Assembly: GCA_026545765.1 (NCBI GenBank)
Contig: CM048839.1
Span: 19,468,566-19,532,565, forward strand
DNA: 64,000 bases
Reading direction: 5' to 3'
DNA from: Plantago major
Lineage: Eukaryota > Streptophyta > Magnoliopsida > Lamiales > Plantaginaceae
Shown: positions 1-11,741 of the stretch, in pieces
Numbering within the stretch: position 1 is the first letter of the stretch
How the letters are laid out: every line of letters begins with the position of its first letter
Made by a program: the position numbers and the translations under genes
The notes under the pieces: model-generated
The model's input: the letters and a program-made list of their open reading frames with translations, nothing else
Databases searched by the model: none
Told to the model about the DNA's origin: nothing

Positions 1-430
1 AAGCTATCTTGTCGGACATACCCTACCCAAACAAGTCCGACCACGTGCTTCCTCATCATGGAAGAACTACTCACTAGGGGACAGAAACATAGAAGCCGCC
101 GGCCGCCGACCTCACTGGGAGCCGGCCTCCTAAAGGTCCTAGGCCACCGCGTAATCTAAACTTGCCACCTTACAACGACAACACGTGTCAAAAGGTGACA
201 CGTGTCAAAAGGTGATTGATTCGACCAACCTCCGAACAAGTCAGAGGTCTGTCCACGGAGCATCACCTATAAATACAAGGGCATTTACTCCACTTGAAGT
301 AAGTCAACTACCACAAATATACAACTCTCTAACCTACTCGGCTTCACTTTGTTGAATCATACCACCGGTTTGTCTTAGTCAGACCTTGCAGATTGAATTC
401 TCTATTCCGAGGCTTCAAGTGCGAACTCTT
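1..430 (+). mobile_element. LTR-like remnant (possible 3' part of an LTR)
   Basis: A GC-richer block has a TATA-like CCTATAAATACAAGG at about 265-280, followed by a pyrimidine-rich leader. This resembles the U3/R region of plant LTRs. A perfect 17-bp direct repeat (ACACGTGTCAAAAGGTG) lies at 181-214 and contains a G-box-like CACGTG core. No partner LTR, primer site or target duplication is visible because the window starts here. It could instead be a gene promoter, but no gene follows on the plus strand. The call is an inference from composition and layout. Confidence 0.3.
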
Positions 431-747
431 GGTCTGGACTTAACCGTTTTTATAAAACATCTATGTTCAATTATCTTGTGTAAAATGGGTCCAAATTGAA
501 ACATGATAGTACCAAATAAACTACAGAAACAACAAGAATAGTAAATACTCGAAATTACTCCCAACTTTACAAGTCCTCTACAGATCAAACTGATCACATT
601 AAGTCCGAGACACAAAGCAGCATTCCAAAACAGACATAAAACACAACACAAACACATATATAACAGAAAACTATAAACTGAGAATTCCCCATTCCTTATT
701 TATCTCATCAAAGCCAAACCAAGCATGCTCAATGCAGCTTCATCTCC
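431..747. other. 3' flank of the oleosin gene
   Basis: AT-rich sequence with no coding signal. It probably includes the 3' UTR of the oleosin gene, which reads leftward from 748. I see no repeat or terminator that can be named. Confidence 0.3.
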
Positions 748-1239
748 TCAAGTCGTCCTCACTCCTTCACGTCCTTCACCCTGCGCCTTACTCTTAATCA
801 TCTCCCCTGTCTGTTTCGTCTTCTCCCCTGCAGCAATCGCCGCCTCCTGCATCTGCCTCTTCGCGTAATCAAGCGGCTCCCTTGCCCTGAACGAATTAAG
901 CACCCAAGAGAGCGACGACAGCCCCGTAAGCCCGAATGCACCTGAAGTCATGAACGCAGTGACCGTTCCAGCTAGTAGAATCGCAGCAGGGACCAAAATG
1001 GGGCTGAAAATCACGAAAAGCGGTGTGGCGACAGCTAGAGCGATCAATGTGCCGGCAAGGATGATACCGGCTAGGCCTAGGAGGGTTCCCGTGATCGGAA
1101 GGAGGGTTACAACTGCAAGGACTTGGCTGGTGGTAGGGCCGCTGGAAGGGAGGTGGTCCTTCATCGTACCAGTTCCGCGGCCGCCCTCGTAGTGGCTTTG
1201 GTGTTGGGGATGCTGGACGTGAACCTGGTGGCGATCCAT
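748..1239 (-). CDS. Oleosin (oil-body structural protein)
   Basis: This 163-residue intronless frame encodes an oleosin, which coats seed oil bodies and sits in the phospholipid monolayer around triacylglycerol. The layout is typical: a short polar His/Gln/Gly-rich N-terminus (about 1-37), a long uncharged hydrophobic hairpin (about 38-112) and an amphipathic charged C-terminus. The hairpin carries the diagnostic proline knot P-x5-SP-x3-P at residues 73-84 ([12 protein letters not shown]). The C-terminal part ([14 protein letters not shown]) is the usual amphipathic helix. The length fits the low-molecular-weight class. The start is the first Met of the frame and is followed by the expected polar arm. 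RY motifs and a G-box upstream fit seed expression. No breaks are seen. Family assignment is firm; the isoform is not determined. Confidence 0.95.
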   Translation of the reverse strand: MDRHQVHVQHPQHQSHYEGGRGTGTMKDHLPSSGPTTSQVLAVVTLLPITGTLLGLAGIILAGTLIALAVATPLFVIFSPILVPAAILLAGTVTAFMTSGAFGLTGLSSLSWVLNSFRAREPLDYAKRQMQEAAIAAGEKTKQTGEMIKSKAQGEGREGVRTT

Positions 1240-1356
1240 GGTTAATAGAGAGTTTGTAGAGAAAAGGTTTAGTGGTGTGGAATTGGGATTTGGTGATGGG
1301 AAAGTGAGGTTTGGAGGTGGGTTAAAAAGAGGAGAGAAGAGTGCAACGTGTTGAGG

Positions 1357-1476
1357 TGCATGTGATGCTATGTGAGGAGGCTTTGCATGGGATACAGGTT
1401 GCAGTATTGTGGTGACACATTTTCAGAGATTGATCGATGGTTGTAGAATTGGCTTTTGAGTTTTCTTCTTCACGTG
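1357..1476 (-). promoter_or_regulatory. Oleosin upstream region with RY motifs and a G-box
   Basis: Upstream of the oleosin ATG (which lies at 1239 on the minus strand) are two RY-core TGCATG motifs at 1357-1362 and 1384-1389, and a CACGTG G-box at 1471-1476. Such motifs are bound by the B3 factors ABI3/FUS3/LEC2 and by bZIP proteins in seed-storage and oleosin promoters. That is established for the class; use at this locus is inferred. No clear TATA box was found between them and the ATG. Confidence 0.5.
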
Positions 1477-1515
1477 TTTTTCTCTTGGTGTGGTGTTTAT
1501 TGTTTGTTGGGGATT

Positions 1516-2395
1516 TCTACCGTCAGTCAAGGTGTCGTCCTGACTAACGTCAGTTACCTATTTTGATCCATTACATTAAAATTTTAACGGTGAAGATCGA
1601 ATAATCTGTTACCTTTCGCACTAAGTATTGCCATGGGGTGTCGCTCGTGTCGCACAAGGTGTTGCGCTACGTATTGCTCTAACCGCCTAATTCGCTTTAA
1701 ATTATTTAAATATATTTAAAAAATATATTTTTAATCTATTAAAAAATTAAACTTAAATTTTGAAATCAAAACCAGTAATCAAAATTAAATCACCTATCTT
1801 CTTCCCCACCACCCACCACCACAACTCATCGGATCTGCCACGAAAGCTCGCCACGGAAGCTCTGATCTGTAGCTTCCGCCATGGACGTGGAAGCTCCGGC
1901 CACGCCACTGCCGGAGCTTCCATGGCGGAAGCTGAGCTCCATGGAGCTTCCGCCATGGAAGTTCCGGAAGCTCCGATCTGGAGCATCGGACGGAAGCTCC
2001 AAAAAAATAAAAAAAAAACTGATCAGCTGAAAAAAAGAAAAAAAAGAAAAAAAAAACTGATCAGCTTTCCGCCATGGAAGCTGCGACAGTGATTTTGGTG
2101 GTGGTGTGCGGTGGTGGTGGTGGGGAAGAAGATGGTGGGTGGTGGTGTTGGTGTGGTGGTGGTGGGTGGTGGTGGGGATTGGGGAAGGAGAGTTAAAATT
2201 TTAATAATTAAAATTATTGGAAGAAGTTAATAGTTTCAAAAAAAATTTTAAAAAAATAGCGATTGAAGGCGATACAGAGCAATGGTTGAGGGCGACATAG
2301 AGCAACGGTTTAGGGCGATACTGAGCAACAGACATGTGTAAGATGTCGATACATTGACTGACAATAGTCAGGGCGACACCTTGACTGACGGTAGA
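1516..2395. mobile_element. Non-autonomous TIR transposon with CCACC / CCATGG core
   Basis: The two ends are inverted copies over roughly 35 bp, both beginning TCTACCGTCAGTCAAGGTGT when read inward. Subterminal GTCGC / GCGACA and AGCAA motifs recur near both ends. The core has CCACC runs in one half and GGTGG runs in the other, around repeated palindromes built on TTCCGCCATGGAAGC. There is no transposase frame. I found no convincing target-site duplication, so the superfamily is unassigned. Open frames here are low-complexity shadows. Confidence 0.6.
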
Positions 2396-2689
2396 TAACC
2401 TGTTATTTGTTAGTATTTAATGGAGGAGGATGTTGGTCTGGCCTTAATTCCAGAGTTATTTTGAATTGGCCCATGATTTTGGGAGAGGCTTAAGTGGTGG
2501 TTTTGTATGATATTGTAGTTATGGATTGTAATACTGACATTTAGATTGCATTTCGTAGCTCGTGTAAGAGCACATTGCTTGGTAAGGTGCATGGATTGGA
2601 ACCATCAAAATAGAATGTGATTTAGAAGTTTTGAAAAATTCTAACGAAAGATCAATTTTATTACGATCAAACTACAGTATTGTTATTAG
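2396..2689. other. Intergenic spacer
   Basis: AT-rich spacer between two transposon-like blocks. No gene or named element is seen. Confidence 0.3.
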
Positions 2690-3950
2690 AGAAATTTTAA
2701 TTTACACTAATAACTTTTGCCTGTTTTTGAACTTACCCCACAACCTTTTATTTTTTTCATTTCACACTAAAACGTTTAGTAAAATTTTGACATTACACAA
2801 AAAATTGACAGTCGTTAAGTTTGTATTTAAAATCACACCAAAACCTTTTCAAAAATTTGCACCCGCTACCAAAACTTTTTTCCAGATTTTTAAATCACAC
2901 CAGAACCTTTCTTGATTGGTCTGGGTTATCAAAATATGTGTTCGCATGAATTGTTTGGGGTTGCTGGTCTAGTGGTGGTTGGATTGTGCATTGTATTCAC
3001 CGTGACTTTTGCTTTATGCAATTAGTGTAGAGATTTAAGGCACTGCATATGTGCCTCTGTCAATTGTGTATCTTTCTGCGTTTAGATCTAAAAAATGACA
3101 CAAAGCTACTCATATATGTGGAGCGAGCATATATTTTTAGTGACTTCGTTTTTGTAGTTTTATTCAAGCAACTAAGAGGGATGGAATGTTAAGAGAGTTC
3201 GAACAGTTAGTTTTATAAATAGAAGAAAACATGTGTATGCCAATTAATATACTAATAAGTTTTGTCATTTTTTATCCATGTACTCTGGAGTTTGACATTC
3301 ACCAGTTCATTATGCAGTATCTTATTGTTGTATTTATCATAAAGGAAAATTATTGTTATATTTAGCAAACAAAGGACGAAAGTGTGTTTGGTAGACAAAA
3401 TACACTAGCAAATCATGTTTATGGAGTGAGCGATAAGAGTTGATCGATCATTCTCTTTTAAGTTTAATAGATGCTCGTTAATATTGTCTTAAGTGATATT
3501 TATTTTGTGATTATTCAATGCATAATAATAACAATAACAACTATAATAACAATAACGACGACGATGACGATAACAACAACAATAATTATATGTGATAGGA
3601 TTGTTTGTTGTTTAGCTTATGTGGTTGTAGAGTAAAGTGACGTTGGTTTGTGACTCGCATTGTAATCCTTGTTTTCCAGAACACATCTGGTATTCTTTTG
3701 GTTGGAATAAAATTTAAAATTTTCAAAAAAATAATTATTATTATATAGAAAGCTTCTGGTGGCGAGTACAAGTTTTTTGAAAAGTTTTGGTGTAATTTAA
3801 AAATAAGTTAACGATAACTTAACATCCATGCAACCTTTGTGTAAGTCAAAATTTTTATAAACTTTTTTGTGTAAAATGAAAAAAAAGGTTGTAGTGTAAG
3901 TTCAAAAACGGACAAAAAGTTATTAATGTAAACAAAAATTTAGTAGGGAA
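2690..3950. mobile_element. Long-TIR DNA element (MULE-like)
   Basis: The left arm, about 2690-2885, is repeated in inverted orientation at about 3765-3950. Both arms read through landmarks such as TAATAACTTTT, TTTTTGAACTTAC and ACACCAAAAC with small indels. Arms near 190 bp around a coding-free 0.9-kb centre suit a non-autonomous Mutator-like element, but no target duplication was confirmed. Divergence of roughly a fifth between the arms suggests age. Confidence 0.5.
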
Positions 3951-4597
3951 GGTGGTGGAAAATGTGTTGGTCTGGGCTTGAATTGCAATCAGTGGAATAG
4001 GGTTTTATGCACTCGGGCAATTTTTGAATTGGCCCATATCAGAAAGCAATTTTGTAGGAATGGAAAAGGACTTGTGTTGATTAAAGTACCAATGATCCTT
4101 GTAGAGGTTGTAGGTTCAATAATCGTCGATTGTAAATTTATATTTTAGTATGTTTTAATTTTGTAATTTGAGTAGATGATTAGTACTATATTTATTAAAT
4201 TGATATAGCATTGCTATAATATTAATTTTTGTTGAAAAAGAGGACTTATGAGAACCATTTAATTTAGTGCACTGTGCACATATCTTTTTATTAAAAACTT
4301 TATATGTGCTTGTTTTCTTTTCGTTAGACAACAAACTTCTATTACAGAATGAATTTGTAAAATATATATTGATAAAGTATAATATAAATTGAATTAAGTT
4401 GTGATAAAGTAAGAGAGCAAAATGTTATATAATCAATGAGGGAAATAATTAATGAGCAAAATGTTAGGACTTGGGAAGTCTCTAATGAGGCCCAGGGGCG
4501 AGGGAGTAAAAAATTAGACAATTTTTAAAGCGATGGAGGGAGTTTTTTTTTTTTCCCCTAATTCAAGTGACAATAAGTCGTTTATCAGATTAAAAGT
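3951..4597. other. Intergenic DNA
   Basis: AT-rich sequence with a T-run near 4542-4553. No coding signal or recognisable element. Confidence 0.3.
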
Positions 4598-5532
4598 ATC
4601 CACCCCGTCTCAGAATAAATGTTACATTTGGCTTCAAATAATTTTAAGCCAACCTTGACTACAAATTACTATTACATTATACCGAGAAAATATTTAACAA
4701 GATTATATTATGAAAGTATACTTTATAAACCTTTGTGATGTAACTTTAGTAATTAATTTTTCAAGGTAATTTAATACTACTTTGTAATATTTAATTTGAT
4801 TGGATAAAGTTGGATCGATTTTTGTTAGGTTGCTCCCGGAAAAGTTTCTTAAGTACGTAGTAAGGCAACACAACGCGAGGCAAAGTTCGTGCCGGTTCAT
4901 AATTTCTTAGCTTTTCTCTCCTGGTCGTTAAATTAAATCGAATTTTGCAGATTGGTCCAAAGAAAATTGTGTAACAAACAAAGAGGTGGAAAATATGGGA
5001 TTGTTGGTTTATCAGGAGTATTCCATTTGGTCAAATCTTGCATATTTGTTAGGAGGCATTTTCTTGTAGAAACTAAAAACCGTGGTGGAGCACATCCTTA
5101 AAAAATAGGTATGTTTTTACAGGGTTTTGGGGCATCAAATCAATCAATCGGAATCACAATCACAATTTGAATTTGGGATATATACGTGTGTGGAGGGCCG
5201 GGGGAGGGGGGCCTTTTCTTGGGATAGAAGGAAATAAGAATCCACCTGATAATTATGATCGGGTGATATTATATTTTTATCAAATGTCATATTTGGCTAT
5301 TGAATTATCTTCGAAGTCGAATTTGATAGTAATAAATTACTCCTAAATTACCTAAATTATATGAGCGAAGGATAATAAAATTATATTGAGAAAGTTCAGG
5401 AAGTCTACTTTCATAAAATAATTTTATAAAACATTATTCTTGTATAACCAATCAGGAGTAAATGTGTTTAAAGTCGACTCAAATAATTAAAAATTAAGTA
5501 TGATATTTATTTGTTCTGAGACGAATGGAGTA
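4598..5532. mobile_element. Stowaway/mariner-like non-autonomous element
   Basis: The left end reads CCACCCCGTCTCAGAATAAA, and the right end in reverse complement reads CTCCATTCGTCTCAGAACAA. This is the degenerate CTCCCTCCGTCYCA terminus of plant Stowaway-type elements, and both ends abut TA dinucleotides. There is no transposase frame inside. At about 935 bp it is longer than a typical MITE, so it may be a deletion derivative of a mariner-like element. Boundaries are good to a few bases. Confidence 0.5.
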
Positions 5533-8318
5533 GTATGTATTAGTAATATGAAAGAGAGTCATGTTATAGTACTATATATTATTGTTTGTTGTAATTTGGG
5601 AGTAGTTTGTAACTTTGTGGTCATAATTCAAAAATTAAAATCAATCATTGAAGTTTTTTATAAGGATGGATGATTATAATCTTATGAAATGTTTTTCGAT
5701 ATAATTTAGTAGTCCGAATAGTAGTACATAAAGAAAGAGTACATAAGTATCTATATCAATGCAGCGGTTTATTCTATGTAACTTTCACCATCAATGCACC
5801 CACTACTCATAAATGGTGTGGGATCTATATGAAATTACATGTGGATTCCACACAATTTGTAAGTAGTAGGTGTGTTAAGGGCGAGAACGGTATAGTATAA
5901 CCCAATGCAATTACGTTGTTTGTGTGGGACTTTTGGATTGAAATTTAGTGTATATTCAAACACGCGTGAATGAGAAAAATAGATGGATATAGACGGCTCA
6001 TGAAAAGTATTGGCTAATGATTTTCCTTCATTCATTTCTTTAGAGATCGAGTTGAGGATCATCAGTATTCAAATCATCTGAATAGCCCCTCCACCTAAAA
6101 ATATAACTCTCGGGCCCCTGCAAACTCCCCCTCCACTAGTCACACTAGCATATGATACTATCCTACAACATATATAAGTCGTCCCACTTTGGTTGACACA
6201 TTTTCATACCATAGATTAATAACTAATGCATTACAAATACTAATATTTGTTAGGTTTGGGTTATGTCTCACACTGAAGTGTTAATTTGATGATTTATTAT
6301 ATTTGTGTAAACTTTTGATAACTTTAATATAATTTTGTCATTTCAGGAAAAATGGACATGCAAATTTAAAGTGTAGGGGCCGGGTCGGTCTACTGATCAG
6401 GCCTTCTATATCCAACCTCGCGGTGCAACTAAGATTTGTCTATAGGAAACGTCTGGTTCAAATGTAATTTGATTAACTTGGATCTCATTGATAGCGGTAA
6501 AGAGATCATTAAAACATACAAATAAGCATGAGCTTGTTTTGATTACACTGTCAAATAAATTCATCTATATATATCCTAGTTGGTAAGTTCATACTACTTA
6601 ACATACTATATGAAATACTAATTTTCAAAATTTCTAGTACATATAATTCACTTAATATAATTATTCATCTATATGAATATGATATAGTAATATGGTATTA
6701 TGATAGGGCAAGTTTTCTGATATTATGTGTTTCTTCTTTATTTTTTTGTTTTTTTGAGATACAATATTACAATTAATACATAGCCTTGGACAAATTTTAT
6801 CTTCTCCATACAGAGAAAATAATCATTCATTTCATAGATCGAACCCGTGACCTCTTGAGTACGGGGTGTCTCAGCTTGCCACTTGGCTACAAACGCTTTG
6901 ACTGTTTGTTCTTTATGGCCTACCGAAGATTTTAATTTGTATTAATACCACACAAACATGCATATATATACTATATGGTTGTTAATAACACCTATCTAGC
7001 TAGGAATATGTTTTGACACATGACTAACTTGAATTAGATGTATGTAAGTATACAATTGCCTTGTTCACATACAACCTAATCAATTTTTAATGTATACAAC
7101 TTACAAGTAGTTATTTTCCATTTCATAGCACTCAATCTTATGGTCTCTCTGACTCGTAAAAGAGAAATTTAATCCGAAAATGAATTAATTATCTTGTATA
7201 TGTAGTAAAAACTTTTTTGAGAGATTGCATATCAAAAATACTAGATAAACATCGTATATATAATTATAAACATCATATCATCATTAATTAAATTTGTACA
7301 TATATATGAAACTAATTAAAGTATGTACTGTAGATTCATGTTTCTTCACATGGGAGAACAATCTTCTTGGGATCTTTTACTGTCCTAGACAATGACAATC
7401 ATATAATTGAGATGCTATGAACTCAAAGCATGTATGACTAATTAATCCCAAAAAGCAAACAATAGAAAACAAGAAATTGCATGCTGCAGACATTATATTC
7501 CTCCTCCCTCAATGAGCATTCCCTAGCCAAACTAGCTATTAGTCTATTACCAATGAATTCAATAATATGGACCCAATTTTATTACTGCACATGAGTGCGC
7601 AATTTCTTAGAAATGAAAATCCGATGTTAATAAATGAAATATATTAGTATATTACATTTGCGACAAATAGAGAGTTCAAAGGGAATGATTCATTTCCTCC
7701 AAGCAAATGCATCATTAGGTTCGCTCTCTTTGGAGAGGCCATTCGAGTGGAAATTTAATATGGAACGAAGATTGTATCCGTAGATATTCGAACCCAGGTT
7801 GAGCGTGAACCAGAGACTCTGATACCATGATAGAATTCCATCTTATCTAAAAGCTCGAACTTATAGAGAGGTATGGAATCTAGTCATTTATATTAATACT
7901 CTAGTAACTATATATGCCTATACTTCATATACGAAGCCCTAATTTGAAGCAAAGATCATTAAACTTGTACACTCACCAATATGTTGCCAAATGATCCATC
8001 ACATAGTTCATCACCTAACACTTATAGTAGAAGTTGTTGATAATATTACATTGTCTAATTAGTTTTTACAGAAGTAACCAAATTTAACACGTTAACTTAA
8101 TTATTTCAGTTGTGATGCCTGTACAATCCCTAATAGTGCATGCTGTGATCAAGAAATTTAATTTCTCCCGACAGACTGATTGTAATACTTCAACCTCTTA
8201 TGTAATTACGTAGAAAATTGCACATGTCAAATCGATCGACACATTGTGCATGATCTTATTTTACCTGGAAATCTTCATAATCGGTCTAGGTAATAATGTT
8301 TTCCACTTTTTGATGATT
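5533..8318. other. Intergenic DNA with old repeat scraps
   Basis: AT-rich, with no gene supported. Scraps near 6825-6900 (TAGATCGAACCCGTGACCTC) and 7790-7830 look like tRNA- or retroelement-related debris. The latter, read on the minus strand, contains ATGGTATCAGAG, the initiator-Met-tRNA primer-binding sequence common in copia elements. No LTR pair was found around it. The right part is the 3' flank of the LBD gene. Confidence 0.3.
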
Positions 8319-8867
8319 TTAGTTTTCGCCCTGGCGACCATAGTTCCATGGGTTAGTATACGGATTAGAGAAATTCGGATCAAAATTAGAACCTCCTCCA
8401 TAATCGACTCTCTTCGTGAAATGCTCCCGGTCCCCGTGACCATTTCCTCGCTCATGATCGTTATACGACATAGAATTCGCCACAGGATATCCATCCCTTA
8501 ACATCTGCTGATCATATCTAGCATAGTGCATCAAATCCGCATTAGTTGCCTCTAACTCCTTTTGGAGGAGAAGGACTTGTTTCTGGAGGACAGAAATAGC
8601 TCCAACACACCCGTAGACAGGATCCTTTAGTCGCGCCTCAGCCTCATATGCAAGAGAGTTCACTGCATCTTCTCTTTGATGAGGGCGGATTTCGCTTAGC
8701 AGCTTGCTAACGTTGCTAGCACCGAAGATCTTGTGCACGTTGATGAATTTTGTTGGTTCTTCTGGAGGAAAGTATGGAGCGAAAGTGCAACCTGGCAGGC
8801 ATTTTCGCCTTAGGAACTTGCAAGCGGCACAGGGAGGGTTTGAGTAGGTACTTGATGAAGATGCCAT
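8319..8867 (-). CDS. Class I LOB-domain (LBD) transcription factor
   Basis: This 182-residue frame encodes a LATERAL ORGAN BOUNDARIES DOMAIN protein, a plant-specific nuclear DNA-binding factor that acts at organ boundaries and in lateral organ and vascular development. The C block CxxCx6Cx3C is complete (C13, C16, C23, C27 in CAACKFLRRKCLPGC). The GAS block spans about 37-85 (KFINVHKIFGASNVSKLL). It is followed by the leucine-zipper-like coil (about 84-110, VYGCVGAISVLQKQV). A complete coil places it in class I, and the LQKELEATNADLMHYA segment is closest to the LOB/LBD25-type subgroup. The tail (about 115-182) is Asn/Gly/Tyr-rich and not recognised. The first Met is used. A splice acceptor lies four bases upstream of the ATG, so the 5' UTR is probably interrupted. 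Confidence 0.93.
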   Translation of the reverse strand: MASSSSTYSNPPCAACKFLRRKCLPGCTFAPYFPPEEPTKFINVHKIFGASNVSKLLSEIRPHQREDAVNSLAYEAEARLKDPVYGCVGAISVLQKQVLLLQKELEATNADLMHYARYDQQMLRDGYPVANSMSYNDHERGNGHGDREHFTKRVDYGGGSNFDPNFSNPYTNPWNYGRQGEN

Positions 8868-8871
8868 TTCC

Positions 8872-9601
8872 CTGCAAATACATCTAGTTAAGGATTAATA
8901 ATGATGATAGTTAAATTGATAACAATTAATCTTTTTAAGAAGTTGTCATTCCCTGCAAATAACATTAAATTAGGTTACCATCAAGGAAAGATAAAATTAG
9001 CATGACGATCGGGAAAAAACTCGATCCATTAGTAGAAATCAAGAAAATAACTCTATTGATAGTTCCTGTGGTGTACATGTCAACTTACCAAATGTGCTAG
9101 ATGGCTATAATGCTTTGGCATTCTCTTTAAGCAAACTATATATGTGATGATAGTTCACTCCAATGATCTCTAGCTAGCTAACAAGCCTAAATTAGATTTG
9201 TAAACAATCAATTAATGAGTTAATCAAGCTTAGATTCCTCATGTTAACCCAGAAAATGAAGATCTATATCATATTATCAAGATTTATAAAAGTACCCTGA
9301 ATTAGCTCAAGAGAAAACAGAAATCGTGCTCAAATTTTATAACTTAAAAGCTCTTGACCACAAAATAACTCACATCTCATATCATGCAGATAAAATCTTC
9401 AGTTGACTTCTAACAAATAATCCAATCTTTATAAAGAATATATGACTAAAAAAAGTCAGGATCATACGGCTACCTAATGAATCTTGCTTTATTTCATCTA
9501 AGTTGTCCCTTGCAATTAAAAGCAAGAGAATCAAATGAGTCAGACAAGAAATAATAGTAATACAAATTCAATGGAAATGAACAAGCTGATGAATTACTCA
9601 C
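8872..9601 (-). other. Probable 5' UTR intron of the LBD gene
   Basis: On the minus strand a donor AAGCAG|GTGAGT sits at 9601, and an acceptor TATTTGCAG|GGAAATGG ends at 8872. They bound a 730-bp AT-rich intron ending four bases before the LBD ATG. A second near-identical acceptor context (TTTGCAGGGAATG) lies 81 bp further upstream at 8951-8960. Both sites are seen in sequence; their use is inferred. Confidence 0.5.
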
Positions 9602-9810
9602 CTGCTTGATGTCAATGAACATTAACTACAATTTTTGCCCGTACAGAGAACCTTTCCTTCTATGGAAACCTCTAAAACTTCAAAAGACAAAATAAGGGTT
9701 TTTATTTTCAGCTTCACTTGAAGAAAAAAGAGCTAGTTTTATTTGGATCTAGTCGATCTTTTCCTTGTCTAACTTCTTCCAGAGGTGATCAACCATATAT
9801 AGCTAGAAGC
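9602..9810 (-). promoter_or_regulatory. Probable LBD first non-coding exon and core promoter
   Basis: On the minus strand a TATA-like AGCTATATATGGTT lies at about 9792-9805. That would put a transcription start near 9765, about 165 bases before the inferred donor at 9601. This is an inference from motif spacing only. Confidence 0.35.
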
Positions 9811-11741
9811 ATCCATGAAAAATTGGACTTCTGCCTGAGTATATATACAGTAAGAAGGAAAAACAGAAACCCTAGGAGGAGCAATTGAGATAGGAGACAT
9901 ATGGTAACCTGCAATAATACATGGAAGGGTACAGTAATCTAAAGTTGAGCAGAGAAAAGAAAGAGAGAAATTAAGATATTGGTAAAGAATTACAATGAGT
10001 ACTAGTACTGATGAAAAAGCAAAAGATATGGTGCATAAATAAATAATTATCAAGGATAGCTAGGTATACACAATAGTTCTTTTAAAAATGCTGATTGATG
10101 GTCACTCTGACTGTGACACTACTCCTGATCTCAATTTCATATTTATTTTTGTTTAGTTCCTCATCAAATAATGAGACAATTAGAATTGAGCAAGTATTGT
10201 AAAATAACTGATTTTACTAAATAATCATATGATTGAGCAAGTATTGTGGAATACACGATAATTGATTTAGAGATCGAGTTGAGCATTCATCAATAATGTT
10301 TTATGAATAAATAATATAATGTATGTCATTTTTCATGTACTCCTATATGTATAACACCGATTTTTTTGTAAAAACTTGTAATGTTTCTTGTTATGACCAT
10401 AATGTTTGGCCATTTTCCATAGAAAACTTTATCTATGTTAGTATAATACTACATGTTATACAAGTAATAATAAATCAACAAACTATATATCTTTTTTATA
10501 ATGATATATTACATTGGTAGCTCTTAAAGTATAAAATGAAGATATTAAAATTTAGAGTTTGTTTAATAGAATTTTGAAAGTTTTGGGCCATTTTAAATTA
10601 TTTTATGTCAATATCTTTAAATACAAAATATTTGAGTCAAATGTTTAATAAGAGGCATCTTAAAAAGAAAGGATTTAATCGGAAAAATAGAGGTCTAAAC
10701 TTTTTAGTCTAAACTTTTGAGAAAAAGCGAAACTTTAAATTTAATTTTGGATCCCAGTGTCATTTTAGACGTTTTTTAACATTAAAGATCTAAACGAGAT
10801 GTGAATGTTTCAGATGAAAATCGAACCCCGAACTTTTAAAATCCTGATATCTCAACCTAACGAATTGATAACCCATGCCTAATTAGCAAAAAAATCTTCT
10901 TTCTATATATAGATGGTGTAAAATGATGAATTTTTTGAAAAATATACATGTGAGTACATGTAGAACTGGGTCAGAATTTTAAGTTCAGGGTAGGAAAAAT
11001 TATACTAAACTCTCGAAATTAGTATTGCATATTAAAAATCAAAATTTAAAATGGGTGAACGCTCTATTGTGCTTCCCTCCAAGCACCATCCCTGAGTACC
11101 GATATAAATTTTTTAAAGTCGTCGTATTGCACAGTATAACGATATATTTCAGTACCATGGCACCATCTGAGAATTGGTGCATTCTCTTACTCCCTCTGCC
11201 CGCATGTTATATTTAATGGGATGCATTCCTTTTATATACGTTCGTTTAATAATATTCTATATAAAATAGGAAAAAGCAAACTCATTCAGTATTTTTTCTT
11301 ACTCTATTATTTATCTTTTATATTTTCTTTCGATGCTTTATTGTTTGTTTCATCCTACTTTAATACTCATTAACTTTATTGTTATTTATTTATAGTTTAA
11401 GATCATGAAAAGACTCATAAAATAAGTGTTCAATTAATAGGCGGGTGGGGGAAGATAGTATAAGTTTGTAGTACTTCGCCAACCATCCTCATACGTCGAC
11501 CAATTCCCATAGTTTACACCTTATCCGTCTGCCGTATAATACTTCTTTCTAGTAAGACCTCATAATTGAATCCACTATACATATCCAATTGATGATCATT
11601 TAAAAAATTTCAACAATTTAGCTCCATTATGGAGTAGCATTCCATTCCTTGAGACATACAGTCAAAAATGTACCAGCCTTGGATGAGTGTCATTTAAGAA
11701 TGTCAATGTTTGGTTCAGAAATTTTGTCAGGAAAGGAATAA
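9811..11741. other. Intergenic DNA
   Basis: No gene is supported. It contains LBD upstream DNA and AT-rich sequence. A lone Stowaway-type end (TACTCCCTCTGCCCGCATG) lies near 11189-11207, with no confident partner. Confidence 0.3.

Noticed and set aside
7790-7830. Possible LTR element around an initiator-tRNA-like primer site
   Set aside because: ATGGTATCAGAG is present on the minus strand, but no LTR end, partner LTR or pol sequence was found nearby. It is noted only as debris.
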